A stretch of DNA of 64,000 nucleotides from assembly GCA_000621985.1 (NCBI GenBank), contig JHWW01000002.1, forward strand, positions 310,001-374,000, read 5' to 3'. Below, in pieces: positions 34,002 to 42,904 of the stretch; positions within the stretch are counted from its first letter, which is position 1, and the number at the start of each line of letters is the position of its first letter. The notes beneath the pieces are model-generated. The model was not told the DNA's origin. It saw only the letters and a program-made list of their open reading frames with translations, and made no database searches. The DNA is from Lachnospiraceae bacterium V9D3004. GTDB lineage: Bacteria > Bacillota > Clostridia > Lachnospirales > Lachnospiraceae. The position numbers and the translations under genes are program-made.

Positions 34002-36287
34002 ATGAAGACAAATGCTTATGTTAAAAGAATCATATCATTTTTTTTGGTGACTGCACTTGTGATCACCGGATCTGGTTTGATGACGTCTGCCGCACAGATA
34101 AAGGCCGATGCGGATAAAGAGTCGGTAGTTGTGATTGCCTGCTCGGATTTTCAGCATCCGAAAGGTAATGAAGCGGGTAAAGAAGTTGTAAAAGAATTGT
34201 TTGATTCAATTGCTTCAGAAGGCTATAAAGAAGCACAGGGATTTCTTTGTTGCGGTGATTATGATTACGAATATACAGATACCGAACAGGGCGTGACAGC
34301 TCTCCGGGAAGTGGTTGAAGAACAGTATGGGGATGATATTGACATCACGATGGTACAGGGAAACCATGATCAGGTTCCCATCGGTACGGCGGGAATGTCT
34401 CCGAGCGGTAATAACGATACCGATAATTACGGTGTATTCGTTATAAATGAAGACGATTACATGTGGTATAACGACAATGAAGCCCGTATCAGGCAGACTT
34501 CACAGAATCTAAAGAGATATCTCTACGGTAAAAGAAAAGCAAAATACACAAAGCCGATATTCGTTGTATCACATCTTGCTCTTAATTATTCCATGAGAAC
34601 AAGAAACGACGGCGACGGTCAGTATGCGCATTATATATTTGACGAACTCAATGATGCCGGTAAGAACGGTCTTAACATAATATTTCTTTTCGGACACAAT
34701 CATTCCCACGGATGGGATGATTATCTCGGAGGTTCTTCAATCTATCAGGCAAAGGGCGAAGAGATCCTTATCTCAGACGGAACGAGAGAGAATTACACAA
34801 GAGAGACTCTTGAATTCACTTATATGAATGCCGGTTATATAGGATATTATTATGGAAATGAGAATGAAAGAAATGAAGGCGCTGACGATACTTTGACCAT
34901 GTCGGTATTTGAGATCAGGGATGATAAAGTGATCGTTTCAAGAGTTGATAAAGACGGTCTTCACGAACTCAAATCCGGAGGAGTTCAGAATGAATCAGAA
35001 AATCATCGTGAAAAAGAACTGGGCGGTTATTCGCCTTATACCAATACGGTTGACAGTCCTGCGGAGATAATTCTCAACAAACAGATCATAAAACCTGAAG
35101 AAAAACAGCCTTCAGAGAACGATCCGGGTGAGTCGGAAAAAGGGAAAGTATATGAAAAGATCAAAAGTCTTTCCGATGTAAAAGATGGTGATAAGATATT
35201 AATGGTTTATAACGGTTCATTTATGCTCCCGAAGATCAAAACAGCCGATGCGGGTTCGGGAACACGTATAGGGTTTGAACTGGAATCGGCAGACAGTATT
35301 ACCGGAGCAAAAGTAACCGGTACATATGATGATAAGGAATGGACATTTACGGGAAACGGTTCCGGATGGAAGATAGGAAGCGGTGGTAAATATGCAAAAC
35401 TTACATCAACGGATGACAAAGGGATCACGGCAACTCTTGAAACAACAGGTGATACATTTACAATAAGCGGCGGTGAAGACTCGTTCACGTTTGTTGCCGG
35501 TTCCTATTATCTTAACTGGAATGAGTCGAGAGGACTGATCAACGGTTATAATGATAAACCTGCGGAATTTTCTTTGTATCGTTATACAGGTCAGACAGGT
35601 AATATAACAGATACGGATGAATACGGTGATTGTGACCATCCGAGAAAACAAATTATTGACGCAAAAGAGCCATCATGCATTGAAAAAGGTTATTCCGGTG
35701 ATACGGTATGTACTAATTGCGGAGAAGTGCTTGCAGCCGGAGAAGAGATCGCCGCATCCGGCCATGACTGGGATGCGGGAGTCATAACGACATCTGCATC
35801 CGTAGCGTCTGACGGAGTGAAGACATATACGTGTAAAAGATGCGGAGAAAAAAAGACAGAAAACATTCCGAAGATCGTTGATGCAAGTATCACATCCAAT
35901 CCTTCAGGCGCTGTAACTTCGGGTTCATCAGGTAAGGATGCAGGGACTGCCGGACAGACTGCATCCGGTGAGAAAGAGAAAGGGGATAAGGCATACGCAA
36001 CAACTCTTAAAACACCGACAATAACTTCGATAAAGAAAACGGCAAAGAAGACTGTAGTTGTCAAGTGGAAGAAGAGCGCAGGCGCAAAAGGTTATCAGTT
36101 ATGGTATTCCGCAAGTAAAAATTTTAAAGGAAAAAAAGATATTAAGATCAAGAGCGGAAAAACATGCAAAGTAAAGATCAAAAAGATGAATAAGAAAACT
36201 TATTATTTCAAGATCAGAGCTTTCGTGAAAGTAAACGGCAAAGATGTATATTCGTCATGGAGTAAGGGAAAAAAAGTTAAGATGTAG
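34002..36287 (+). CDS. Surface calcineurin-like metallophosphoesterase with Cys-pair and fibronectin-like modules
   Basis: 761 residues with a signal peptide. The phosphoesterase domain (about 40-290) shows the metal-binding motifs 'ACSDFQHP', 'CCGDYDYE', 'VQGNHDQVP' and 'GHNHSHG'. A beta-rich region follows, then a module with 'CDHPRK', 'PSCIEKGYSGDTVCTNCGE' and 'CKRCGEKK' (about 545-625), which reads as a small Cys-paired surface repeat. A low-complexity linker and a C-terminal fibronectin type III-like domain rich in lysine complete it. AAAGGAGA lies seven bases before ATG 34002; the longer TTG frame at 33978 lacks a site. Phosphate ester substrate (nucleotide, phosphosugar or phospholipid) is unknown. 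Confidence 0.85.
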   Translation: MKTNAYVKRIISFFLVTALVITGSGLMTSAAQIKADADKESVVVIACSDFQHPKGNEAGKEVVKELFDSIASEGYKEAQGFLCCGDYDYEYTDTEQGVTALREVVEEQYGDDIDITMVQGNHDQVPIGTAGMSPSGNNDTDNYGVFVINEDDYMWYNDNEARIRQTSQNLKRYLYGKRKAKYTKPIFVVSHLALNYSMRTRNDGDGQYAHYIFDELNDAGKNGLNIIFLFGHNHSHGWDDYLGGSSIYQAKGEEILISDGTRENYTRETLEFTYMNAGYIGYYYGNENERNEGADDTLTMSVFEIRDDKVIVSRVDKDGLHELKSGGVQNESENHREKELGGYSPYTNTVDSPAEIILNKQIIKPEEKQPSENDPGESEKGKVYEKIKSLSDVKDGDKILMVYNGSFMLPKIKTADAGSGTRIGFELESADSITGAKVTGTYDDKEWTFTGNGSGWKIGSGGKYAKLTSTDDKGITATLETTGDTFTISGGEDSFTFVAGSYYLNWNESRGLINGYNDKPAEFSLYRYTGQTGNITDTDEYGDCDHPRKQIIDAKEPSCIEKGYSGDTVCTNCGEVLAAGEEIAASGHDWDAGVITTSASVASDGVKTYTCKRCGEKKTENIPKIVDASITSNPSGAVTSGSSGKDAGTAGQTASGEKEKGDKAYATTLKTPTITSIKKTAKKTVVVKWKKSAGAKGYQLWYSASKNFKGKKDIKIKSGKTCKVKIKKMNKKTYYFKIRAFVKVNGKDVYSSWSKGKKVKM

Positions 36288-36300
36288 TGTGAGTGTAATG

Positions 36301-36316
36301 TGCAACATGTGTTGCA
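36301..36316. promoter_or_regulatory. Inverted repeat TGCAACA-TG-TGTTGCA, possible operator
   Basis: Seven-base perfect arms around a two-base centre lie ten bases upstream of the cyclase -35 element. It may bind a dimeric regulator. It has no T run for a + strand terminator. Confidence 0.4.
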
Positions 36317-36325
36317 AAAAAATCA

Positions 36326-36354
36326 TTGATTATATTTTTATATTAAATTATAAT
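36326..36354 (+). promoter_or_regulatory. Predicted promoter of the cyclase-HD-GYP-FecR gene run
   Basis: TTGATT (36326-36331), 17 bases, TATAAT (36349-36354), leaving a 60-base leader to the first gene. Confidence 0.6.
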
Positions 36355-36422
36355 GTAACTGTTCAGCTCACAATGACATTATGAGGATAATAAAAAAATC
36401 GTAAGATGCGGAGAAATTGGCT

Positions 36423-38228
36423 ATGCAAAAAAACAAATTATTATACAATATCTTAACAAAAGTTGTAGTAGTGCTCATAACTTTCGGATTAACATATTCG
36501 CAGGCTTTATATTCATTTGACAAGATATTTGCCGATCCGTTGTATCAACAGCCTACAGCTGTAGACAAAAATATCTCGATCATCGCCATAGACGAAAAGA
36601 CACTGCAGGAATACGGTGATATCGGAAGCTGGGGACGAGACATACCCGCAAAACTTGTTGAGACTCTTAACGGTAATAGTGAATACGCGCCATCCGTTAT
36701 ATGCTTCGATGTTATGTATATAAGCGGCGGAGAGGCAGATGATGATAAGAGATTCGCGGAAGTTTGCGGTAATTACGATAATGTTATAACCGCAGCAAAT
36801 ATCGTGAAGAAGGCAGAGGTTACAGTTAATTCCGATAATAAACTTGTGGTGGATGATGATCATACCGAGATGGTGGAAGTTCCGTATGAAGCACTTCGCA
36901 AGGTGACGGAATACGGTTTTGCCAATACGGTTCAGGATACAGACGGTTATATCCGTTATGCCCGTATCACTGATCAGTATGAAGGAGAGGATATTGAATC
37001 GCTTGCTTACAAAGTATATGGTATGTACTGCGAAAAGACCGGAATGACTGTTGAGAAACCTGATACCGATGATTCAGGATTGTTTGGATTTACATATTCG
37101 GGAAAGAGTGGCGCATATGAAGTGATCTCATTATGTGATATTCTTTCCGGTAAAGTTGACAGCAGGGCATTTGCCGGAAAGATAGTAATGGTCGGTGCCT
37201 ATGCTCCCGGAATGCAGGATGCTTATAATGTACCGAATCAGAAGGGTACCCAGATGTACGGGGTTGAGATCCATGCAAACATTGTTGAAGCACTTCTTGA
37301 GAACAAGACCGGACTTCCGGTACCGGAACTTTTATATTCGGTCATTGTTACATTGATCGTACTGGCATTTATGATACTTGCTGAAAGATTCAAGATCCTG
37401 CCGGGAACGATAATTCTTGTTGTACTTATAGCTGCCGATATTATTACCGGTAAGATGCTTTATGGCAACGGACATATCATGAGGATAATCGAACTTCCGA
37501 TAATGTCTCTGATCGTATATGCTTATCAGCTGATATTCGGTTATCTTGAAGAACGGTTAAGAAGAAGAAAGACCGTTAACGCATTTAAAAAGTATGTTGC
37601 TCCGCAGGTTGTTGATACCATATCAAAACAGGGAGATTTCAATATCGTTCTCGGAGGCGAGAACAGACATATTGCGGTTTTGTTTGTTGATATCAGGGGA
37701 TTTACACCGTTATCCGAGAGCCTTGAACCGGAGCAGATAGTTGAGATCTTAAATGAATACCTTAATCTAACGACCAATTCAATATTCAAAAACGGAGGAA
37801 CTCTTGACAAATTTGTCGGAGACGCGACCATGGCGGTGTTCAATGCTCCTTTTGATCTCGATGATTATGTGTACAGAGCGGTATGCACTGCAAAAGATAT
37901 AGTTGACGGCAGTAAAGCACTTAATGATGAGCTTGAGAAGAAGTTCGGCAAGAGAGTGGGATTCGGTGTCGGAGTCAACTGCGGTAATGCAGTAGTAGGA
38001 AACATCGGTTGCGATTTCCGTATGGATTATACAGCTATCGGTGATACTGTTAATACCGCCGCAAGACTTGAGAGTAACGCAAAAGCGGCTCAAGTACTTA
38101 TAAGCGAGGCTGTCTATGAAGCCGTTAAGGACAGGATCGAAGTGTCGGAGGTGGGAGTGATCCCGCTTAAAGGAAAGAGTAACGGTGTGTTCGTATATTC
38201 ATTGGAAGACATACCGGGGAGAGAATAA
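36423..38228 (+). CDS. CHASE2-class III adenylate cyclase
   Basis: 601 residues. A first membrane helix (about 9-27) is followed by an extracellular CHASE2 sensor (about 30-290, with 'ISIIAIDEKTLQEYG' and 'VICFDVMYISGGEADDD'), three membrane helices (about 295-365) and a class III cyclase domain. Metal Asp residues are in 'FVDIRGFTP' (about 423) and 'KFVGDATMAVF' (about 467). The Lys before that motif and the Asp in 'MDYTAIGDTVN' are the adenine-selecting type, so cyclic AMP is the expected product. GGAG nine bases before ATG 36423 fixes the start. It heads a long run of co-directional signalling and surface genes. Confidence 0.9.
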   Translation: MQKNKLLYNILTKVVVVLITFGLTYSQALYSFDKIFADPLYQQPTAVDKNISIIAIDEKTLQEYGDIGSWGRDIPAKLVETLNGNSEYAPSVICFDVMYISGGEADDDKRFAEVCGNYDNVITAANIVKKAEVTVNSDNKLVVDDDHTEMVEVPYEALRKVTEYGFANTVQDTDGYIRYARITDQYEGEDIESLAYKVYGMYCEKTGMTVEKPDTDDSGLFGFTYSGKSGAYEVISLCDILSGKVDSRAFAGKIVMVGAYAPGMQDAYNVPNQKGTQMYGVEIHANIVEALLENKTGLPVPELLYSVIVTLIVLAFMILAERFKILPGTIILVVLIAADIITGKMLYGNGHIMRIIELPIMSLIVYAYQLIFGYLEERLRRRKTVNAFKKYVAPQVVDTISKQGDFNIVLGGENRHIAVLFVDIRGFTPLSESLEPEQIVEILNEYLNLTTNSIFKNGGTLDKFVGDATMAVFNAPFDLDDYVYRAVCTAKDIVDGSKALNDELEKKFGKRVGFGVGVNCGNAVVGNIGCDFRMDYTAIGDTVNTAARLESNAKAAQVLISEAVYEAVKDRIEVSEVGVIPLKGKSNGVFVYSLEDIPGRE

Positions 38229-38229
38229 A

Positions 38230-38247
38230 AGACTCGTTTTTGAGTCT
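38230..38247 (+). terminator. Weak hairpin after the cyclase gene
   Basis: AGACTC and GAGTCT around a GTTTTT loop. No T run follows, so any termination would be partial. Confidence 0.3.
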
Positions 38248-38286
38248 CGTACAATGAAAAACAAGGGGAAACGGAGGTACAGATAA

Positions 38287-39426
38287 TTGAATATTTTAAT
38301 CATTCCGGAGATCAATAACATTGATGAGAGCATAAAACTTGCCAAGGAGTGGAATCTGGGTTTTGAATATAATGATTTTTTTCTTCCCCAGATACTTGAT
38401 GACAAGGATGAAATAAGACGAAGAGTCGATATATATCGCGGACTTGGAAGAGATATGAGTAATGATACCATGCATGGTGCATTTCTTGATATTACCGTGC
38501 ACAGTGAGGATAAGCGGATAGTAAAAGTATCATCGGACAGGATTCATTCCTGTATGGATATTGCTCAGGAACTCGGAGTAAAAGGTGTTGTATTTCATAC
38601 CAATATCGTTCCTAATTTCCGTACGGAAACCTACCTTGATACGTGGGTAAAACGAAACGAAGAATATTGGAGAAAGCTGCTTGCGGAATATCCTGATCAG
38701 GAGATATATATAGAGAATATGTTCGATAAAGGTTATGACGAACTGAAGCGTCTCGGAGAGATGCTTGATGATGAGGAGAGATTCGGTGTATGTCTTGATT
38801 ATGCTCATGCTGTCGTATTCGGATGGGAGAGCAAGGAACAATGGGTAAAGGCGCTTGCTCCATACATAAAACATATGCATATTAACGATAATGATATGAG
38901 ATCGGATCTTCATTTGCCCGTAGGCTCCGGCGATATAAGCTGGGGAGATTACAACATATTCATGAGAAGGAATAATATCGACTGTTCCGTTCTTATAGAG
39001 TGTTCCGGACATGAAAGACAGAGAGAGTCACTTGAATATCTCAAGAGCAGACATTTCTTCCCGTTCGAGATGACAAAGGAAGATGTGGACAGGATGAATG
39101 ATAATGCCAAAGAAGTATTCAAGAATTATAATGTTCAGGTTGTACAGATAAGTAACGTTCTTTATAAAGTTATCAATCCGGATAATGTGGTAAATATAGA
39201 TAACCTTAAGGTGGATCTGAGAGAATGTGCGCTAATAACATCAGGCGTTACATACGATGAAGATGATAAATGTATCGGAAAGATATACTATATATTCACC
39301 AGCGTCCTTGACGATAATGCAATAAAGGAATGCCGTCAGAAAGCTGAAGCGGAATATGGTAAGGCTCTTGTATTTGAGCATATCGAGAGGAAATATGATC
39401 CTTCATCTTCTATATATATGCTTTGA
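38287..39426 (+). CDS. Sugar phosphate isomerase/epimerase-like TIM-barrel protein with unknown C-terminal domain
   Basis: 379 residues, TTG start with GGAGG nine bases upstream. Residues 1-265 show the xylose-isomerase-like/AP endonuclease 2 barrel: 'VVFHTNIVPNF', 'EIYIENMFDKG', 'GVCLDYAHAVVFGW', 'IKHMHINDND' and 'VLIECSGHE' provide the metal-binding His, Glu and Asp residues. The last 110 residues (after 'FFPFEMTKEDVD') are not part of this fold and I do not recognise them. The neighbours are signalling enzymes, which gives no substrate hint. It may be a metal-dependent isomerase or a hydrolase; the C-terminal part resembles no known effector domain. Confidence 0.75.
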   Translation: MNILIIPEINNIDESIKLAKEWNLGFEYNDFFLPQILDDKDEIRRRVDIYRGLGRDMSNDTMHGAFLDITVHSEDKRIVKVSSDRIHSCMDIAQELGVKGVVFHTNIVPNFRTETYLDTWVKRNEEYWRKLLAEYPDQEIYIENMFDKGYDELKRLGEMLDDEERFGVCLDYAHAVVFGWESKEQWVKALAPYIKHMHINDNDMRSDLHLPVGSGDISWGDYNIFMRRNNIDCSVLIECSGHERQRESLEYLKSRHFFPFEMTKEDVDRMNDNAKEVFKNYNVQVVQISNVLYKVINPDNVVNIDNLKVDLRECALITSGVTYDEDDKCIGKIYYIFTSVLDDNAIKECRQKAEAEYGKALVFEHIERKYDPSSSIYML

Positions 39427-39459
39427 TAAAAAACTTGTGATCATAGTGGAGGAAATGCG

Positions 39460-40941
39460 ATGTTAAGCCAGAACGACTTGAGTGAGATTGTCAGAATTGG
39501 AATATTGCTTACAACCGAAAAAGATCATTCCAAACTGATCAGCATGATACTTACAAAAGCTATGGAATTAACCAATTGTGATGCGGGAACATTGTACCTG
39601 TATAATAATAATGCACTTGAATTCAGGATAATGAAGACCAAATCACTCGGAATAAGCAGAGGTGAGGACGGAGATGTTATAGATCTTCCGCCGGTTCCGA
39701 TGAAAGAAGAGAGTGTCAGTGCGTATTCGGCTATCCACAGGGAGCTTATCAATATTGAAGATGTATATTATAATGACAGATTCGATTTTACGGGACCAAG
39801 ATCTTATGACAAACTGATCGGTTACAGAACAAAATCCATGCTTGTGGTTCCTATGGTCGATATGGATGATGTGGTTATAGGTGTAATGCAGCTGATCAAT
39901 TCGCTTGATCCGAAAAGAAGCGGCGAACCGTTTTCCGAAGATATAATTGTTCCTTTTGATGTTGATATGGAATTCGTGCTGCAGTCACTCGGATCCCAGG
40001 CAGCCGTTGCGGTATCCAACATGCTGTATATGGAAGAAGTGAAGCGCCAGATGCATTCGTTCGTGGATGCATTTGCGATGGCTGTTGATATGAGGACACC
40101 TTATAACGGTTCACATACAAGAAAGGTCGCAAGTTACGCTGTTATGGTCGCTGACGAGATCAATAAAATGTATCGTGAAGGTAAGATCGACGAATATTTT
40201 GATGATAACCGCAGAGAACAGTTGGAACTTGCCGCATCTGTTCATGATATAGGCAAGATGATCGTCCCTCTTGGGGTGATGAATAAAGCGACCAGACTTG
40301 ACGACGGACTTGAGAAGCTGGAATTTCGTTATCGTCTGCTAGCAACGTATTATGAACTTGATCATTATAAAGGAAAACTTACAAAGGAAGAATATGAAGA
40401 GATTGAAAATGAACTGAAAGATATTCTGGAACTTATAAGAGATGTCAATGGCAGAGGTTTTGTTGACGATGATACAATGGCAAGGATAAAAGAAATATCC
40501 GTTAAGAAATATACTACCGAAGGCGGAGAGGTGATTCCTTATCTTACGGAATACGAAGCAGACTGTCTTATGGTAAGAAAGGGTACTCTTACCGATGAAG
40601 AGAGACAACAGATGGAGAGTCATGTTGTAATGACAAAGAATATTCTTGATAAGGTTCATTTTAATTCACATTACAGGAATGTTACGAAATTTGCGGCAAC
40701 TCATCACGAATATCTTGACGGAAGCGGTTATCCCGACCATCTTACCGGTGAACAGCTTGAGCTTGAAAGCCGTATCCTTACTGTTGTCGATATATACGAT
40801 GCACTTACTTCGACTGACAGGCCGTATAAGAAACCGATACCGCAGCCCAAGGCATTTGCAATACTTCACAGTATGGCCGAAGAAGGTAAGATTGAGGACA
40901 GAATCGTATGCATTCTTGAAGATGCACTTGCGGAAATGTAA
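39460..40941 (+). CDS. GAF-HD-GYP domain protein, probable cyclic-di-nucleotide phosphodiesterase
   Basis: 493 residues: a GAF sensor domain (about 5-190) and an HD-GYP domain. The metal-binding motif is 'ASVHDIGKMIVP' (about 259-270) and the signature is 'HHEYLDGSGYP' (about 415), with the GYP intact. Between the HD motif and the next conserved His ('MESHVVMTKNI') lies an insert of about 115 residues with helical charged sequence, longer than in standard HD-GYP proteins. The family hydrolyses cyclic di-GMP, sometimes cyclic GMP-AMP. No membrane segment. It follows the cyclase and TIM-barrel genes at short spacing and precedes the FecR gene. Confidence 0.9.
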   Translation: MLSQNDLSEIVRIGILLTTEKDHSKLISMILTKAMELTNCDAGTLYLYNNNALEFRIMKTKSLGISRGEDGDVIDLPPVPMKEESVSAYSAIHRELINIEDVYYNDRFDFTGPRSYDKLIGYRTKSMLVVPMVDMDDVVIGVMQLINSLDPKRSGEPFSEDIIVPFDVDMEFVLQSLGSQAAVAVSNMLYMEEVKRQMHSFVDAFAMAVDMRTPYNGSHTRKVASYAVMVADEINKMYREGKIDEYFDDNRREQLELAASVHDIGKMIVPLGVMNKATRLDDGLEKLEFRYRLLATYYELDHYKGKLTKEEYEEIENELKDILELIRDVNGRGFVDDDTMARIKEISVKKYTTEGGEVIPYLTEYEADCLMVRKGTLTDEERQQMESHVVMTKNILDKVHFNSHYRNVTKFAATHHEYLDGSGYPDHLTGEQLELESRILTVVDIYDALTSTDRPYKKPIPQPKAFAILHSMAEEGKIEDRIVCILEDALAEM

Positions 40942-41005
40942 GTTTATGTGTTATATTTACTCTGTATAGGTTTGAAAATTATGTAAAAAGAGGAATGATG
41001 CCCCT

Positions 41006-42346
41006 ATGAACAAGAAGATTATTGCAGCGTGTGCGGCAGCCGGCGGAGTTGTAGTTTTGGTACTGGTTTTATTTTTTACAGTATTCTTCAATACGACGGA
41101 TAGCTACAGAGAGATAAAGATATATAAGATAGAAGGCTCTACTAACGTAGAAAGATCCGGAGATCAGGCTATCGATGCTTATGAGAATATGCAGTTGATG
41201 AACGAAGACCTTGTCAATGTTCTTGCTGAAAGCTTCACACAGCTTAAGATGGATGAGGACAAATATGCTCTGCTTGAGCCCCTTACTTCGATCAGGCTTG
41301 AAGCTACCGGAGATGCGAAGGACAGTAACACAAAGATTACTTTAGAGAAGGGGTCTGTCGTTAATCATCTTGACAATCCTTTAAGTGAGAAGTCTTCATA
41401 CGAAGTCAATACTCCGAATTCAACCATGGCTGTCAGAGGAACAACATTCAAAGTTGAGAGTTATGTTGATGCCGACGGAGTGTCACATACTGTTCTTGAA
41501 GTCATAGACGGTAATGTTGAGACATATCTTGTCAATCCCGACGGAAGTAAAACCGAAGGAAAAGTATTTACCGCTGGTCAGAAGATAATTATCAAGAGTG
41601 ATGATAAGGAGACAGTATTTGAATTCGAATCCAAAGTCAATCTTAAAGAATTGAATCTCAAGGAACTTGAATTCTTAAAAGTCCATTTTAATGAAGAATA
41701 TTATTGTACGGAACAGGAGATCAATGACGCTATAGATTTCCTGCGTAATGCTGATGCCGAAAAGCAGGATAATACAGACGGCGATAGCAATACCGAAAAC
41801 GGTAATACCGACAATACTGTTGTTAATCAGGATGAAAGCAACATCGATACTGATAATAATACAGATAACGAAGAAGAAACAACGTACGTTGACGACAACG
41901 ATGAGCCCGACTCTGATGACAATGATGCTGATGTTGACACCGAAAGTAATGATAATAAGGACAACAGCTCGGATAAGTCGGATGATAATGACAAAAAAGA
42001 CGATAAAACAGACAAAGACAAGAAAGATAAGACAGACGATAAAGATAAGAAAGACAATACTGACGATAAGGACACTACCGATAAGAAAGATACTACGGAT
42101 AATAAAGATACTTCAGAAAATAAAGATACCAAAACCGATACAACCGACAACAAAGATAATGATAAAAAAGAAACCGAATATACCGTGACTTTCAAATACA
42201 ATAATGAAGTGTTCGCAAGTCAGACCGTTAAGGCGGGGGAAAAAGCCAAGGAACCTACCCTCAGACCTACGGCAAACGGTAAGTGGAATTATAGTTTTGA
42301 TAAAGCAGTGGAAGATAATATTACTGTAGAATGGGAAAAAGAATAA
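41006..42346 (+). CDS. Membrane-anchored FecR-domain protein with acidic low-complexity stalk
   Basis: 446 residues. A membrane helix near 8-29 is followed by a FecR-type domain (about 45-200; 'ITLEKGSVVNHLDNPL', 'YEVNTPNSTMAVRGTTF'), a charged linker (about 247-390) made almost only of Asp, Lys, Thr, Asn and Glu, and a C-terminal 'YTVTFKYNNEVFASQTV' beta-module resembling InlB-type B repeats. The FecR domain faces the outside here, unlike iron-uptake FecR, and no sigma factor gene is adjacent. CHASE2 cyclases and FecR proteins are often neighbours, so it may sense or scaffold a surface signal. Inference only. Confidence 0.8.
   Translation: MNKKIIAACAAAGGVVVLVLVLFFTVFFNTTDSYREIKIYKIEGSTNVERSGDQAIDAYENMQLMNEDLVNVLAESFTQLKMDEDKYALLEPLTSIRLEATGDAKDSNTKITLEKGSVVNHLDNPLSEKSSYEVNTPNSTMAVRGTTFKVESYVDADGVSHTVLEVIDGNVETYLVNPDGSKTEGKVFTAGQKIIIKSDDKETVFEFESKVNLKELNLKELEFLKVHFNEEYYCTEQEINDAIDFLRNADAEKQDNTDGDSNTENGNTDNTVVNQDESNIDTDNNTDNEEETTYVDDNDEPDSDDNDADVDTESNDNKDNSSDKSDDNDKKDDKTDKDKKDKTDDKDKKDNTDDKDTTDKKDTTDNKDTSENKDTKTDTTDNKDNDKKETEYTVTFKYNNEVFASQTVKAGEKAKEPTLRPTANGKWNYSFDKAVEDNITVEWEKE
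41760..42180. repeat. Low-complexity Asp-Lys-Thr coding repeat in the FecR gene
   Basis: Degenerate codon repeats of GAC/GAT/AAA/AAG/ACT encode the linker of the FecR protein. The opposite strand gives an open Ser/Leu-rich frame that is a by-product. The tract may vary in length between strains. Confidence 0.7.
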
Positions 42347-42368
42347 TAAAAGATCGAAGGAGTTAATT

Positions 42369-42893
42369 GTGGAGACAATTAAGAAAATATTACCAAAACT
42401 TATCCTGCCGGCAGTATGGATACTCGTTGCGGCAGGAGGGGTTCTTCTCGGAATGAACTGGAATAATATATTCGGGAAAGGATCGGAAGAAAATGTGATT
42501 AAGGTTGGTAATGTTGAAGATGATGGCGCTGTTGACTGGGAAGGAAATCATTCCGTATACAAAGGCGAGACTGAGCAGAAAAACATACAGTTGCCCGGTT
42601 TTGACAGAATATGGTTTAAGGCAGGCGTAAAAGAACAGAAGGTCAATCTTCATAATCCCGAGGAAAACAACTGTTATTTTAAGATGACACTGTATCTTCC
42701 GGATGGTACAAAGATATGGACATCGGATCTTCTTGCCCCCGGAAAAGGATTGTATGATATTACACTGGATAAGGAACTTGAAGAAGGAGAATATGAACAA
42801 TCCGTACTCAAGTATGAATGTTTTACTTATGATGATAATCAGTCACAGCTTAACGGAGCTGAAATGAAATTAACGATTAAGGTAGTAAAGTGA
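42369..42893 (+). CDS. Membrane-anchored beta-domain protein, unknown function
   Basis: 174 residues, GTG start with AAGGAG seven bases upstream. A single N-terminal hydrophobic helix (about 8-28) anchors a soluble domain with strands 'IWFKAGVKEQKVNLHNPEEN', 'CYFKMTLYLPDG', 'APGKGLYDITLDKELEEGEY'. I recognise the pattern as a Lachnospiraceae surface protein type with no assigned role. It overlaps the next ribosome binding site and is co-translated with the small secreted proteins behind it. It could be the membrane base for them. No enzyme motif is seen. Confidence 0.65.
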   Translation: METIKKILPKLILPAVWILVAAGGVLLGMNWNNIFGKGSEENVIKVGNVEDDGAVDWEGNHSVYKGETEQKNIQLPGFDRIWFKAGVKEQKVNLHNPEENNCYFKMTLYLPDGTKIWTSDLLAPGKGLYDITLDKELEEGEYEQSVLKYECFTYDDNQSQLNGAEMKLTIKVVK

Positions 42894-42904
42894 GGAGGAA
42901 GAAT

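Noticed and set aside
36301-36323. Palindrome before the cyclase gene as an intrinsic terminator
   Set aside because: Arms are only seven bases with a two-base centre, too tight for a hairpin loop, and an A-run, not a T-run, follows.
41827-42201. Ser/Leu/Val-rich open frame on the - strand
   Set aside because: It is the antisense of the Asp/Lys repeat of the FecR protein; its repeat composition comes from the codon repeats and not from a gene.
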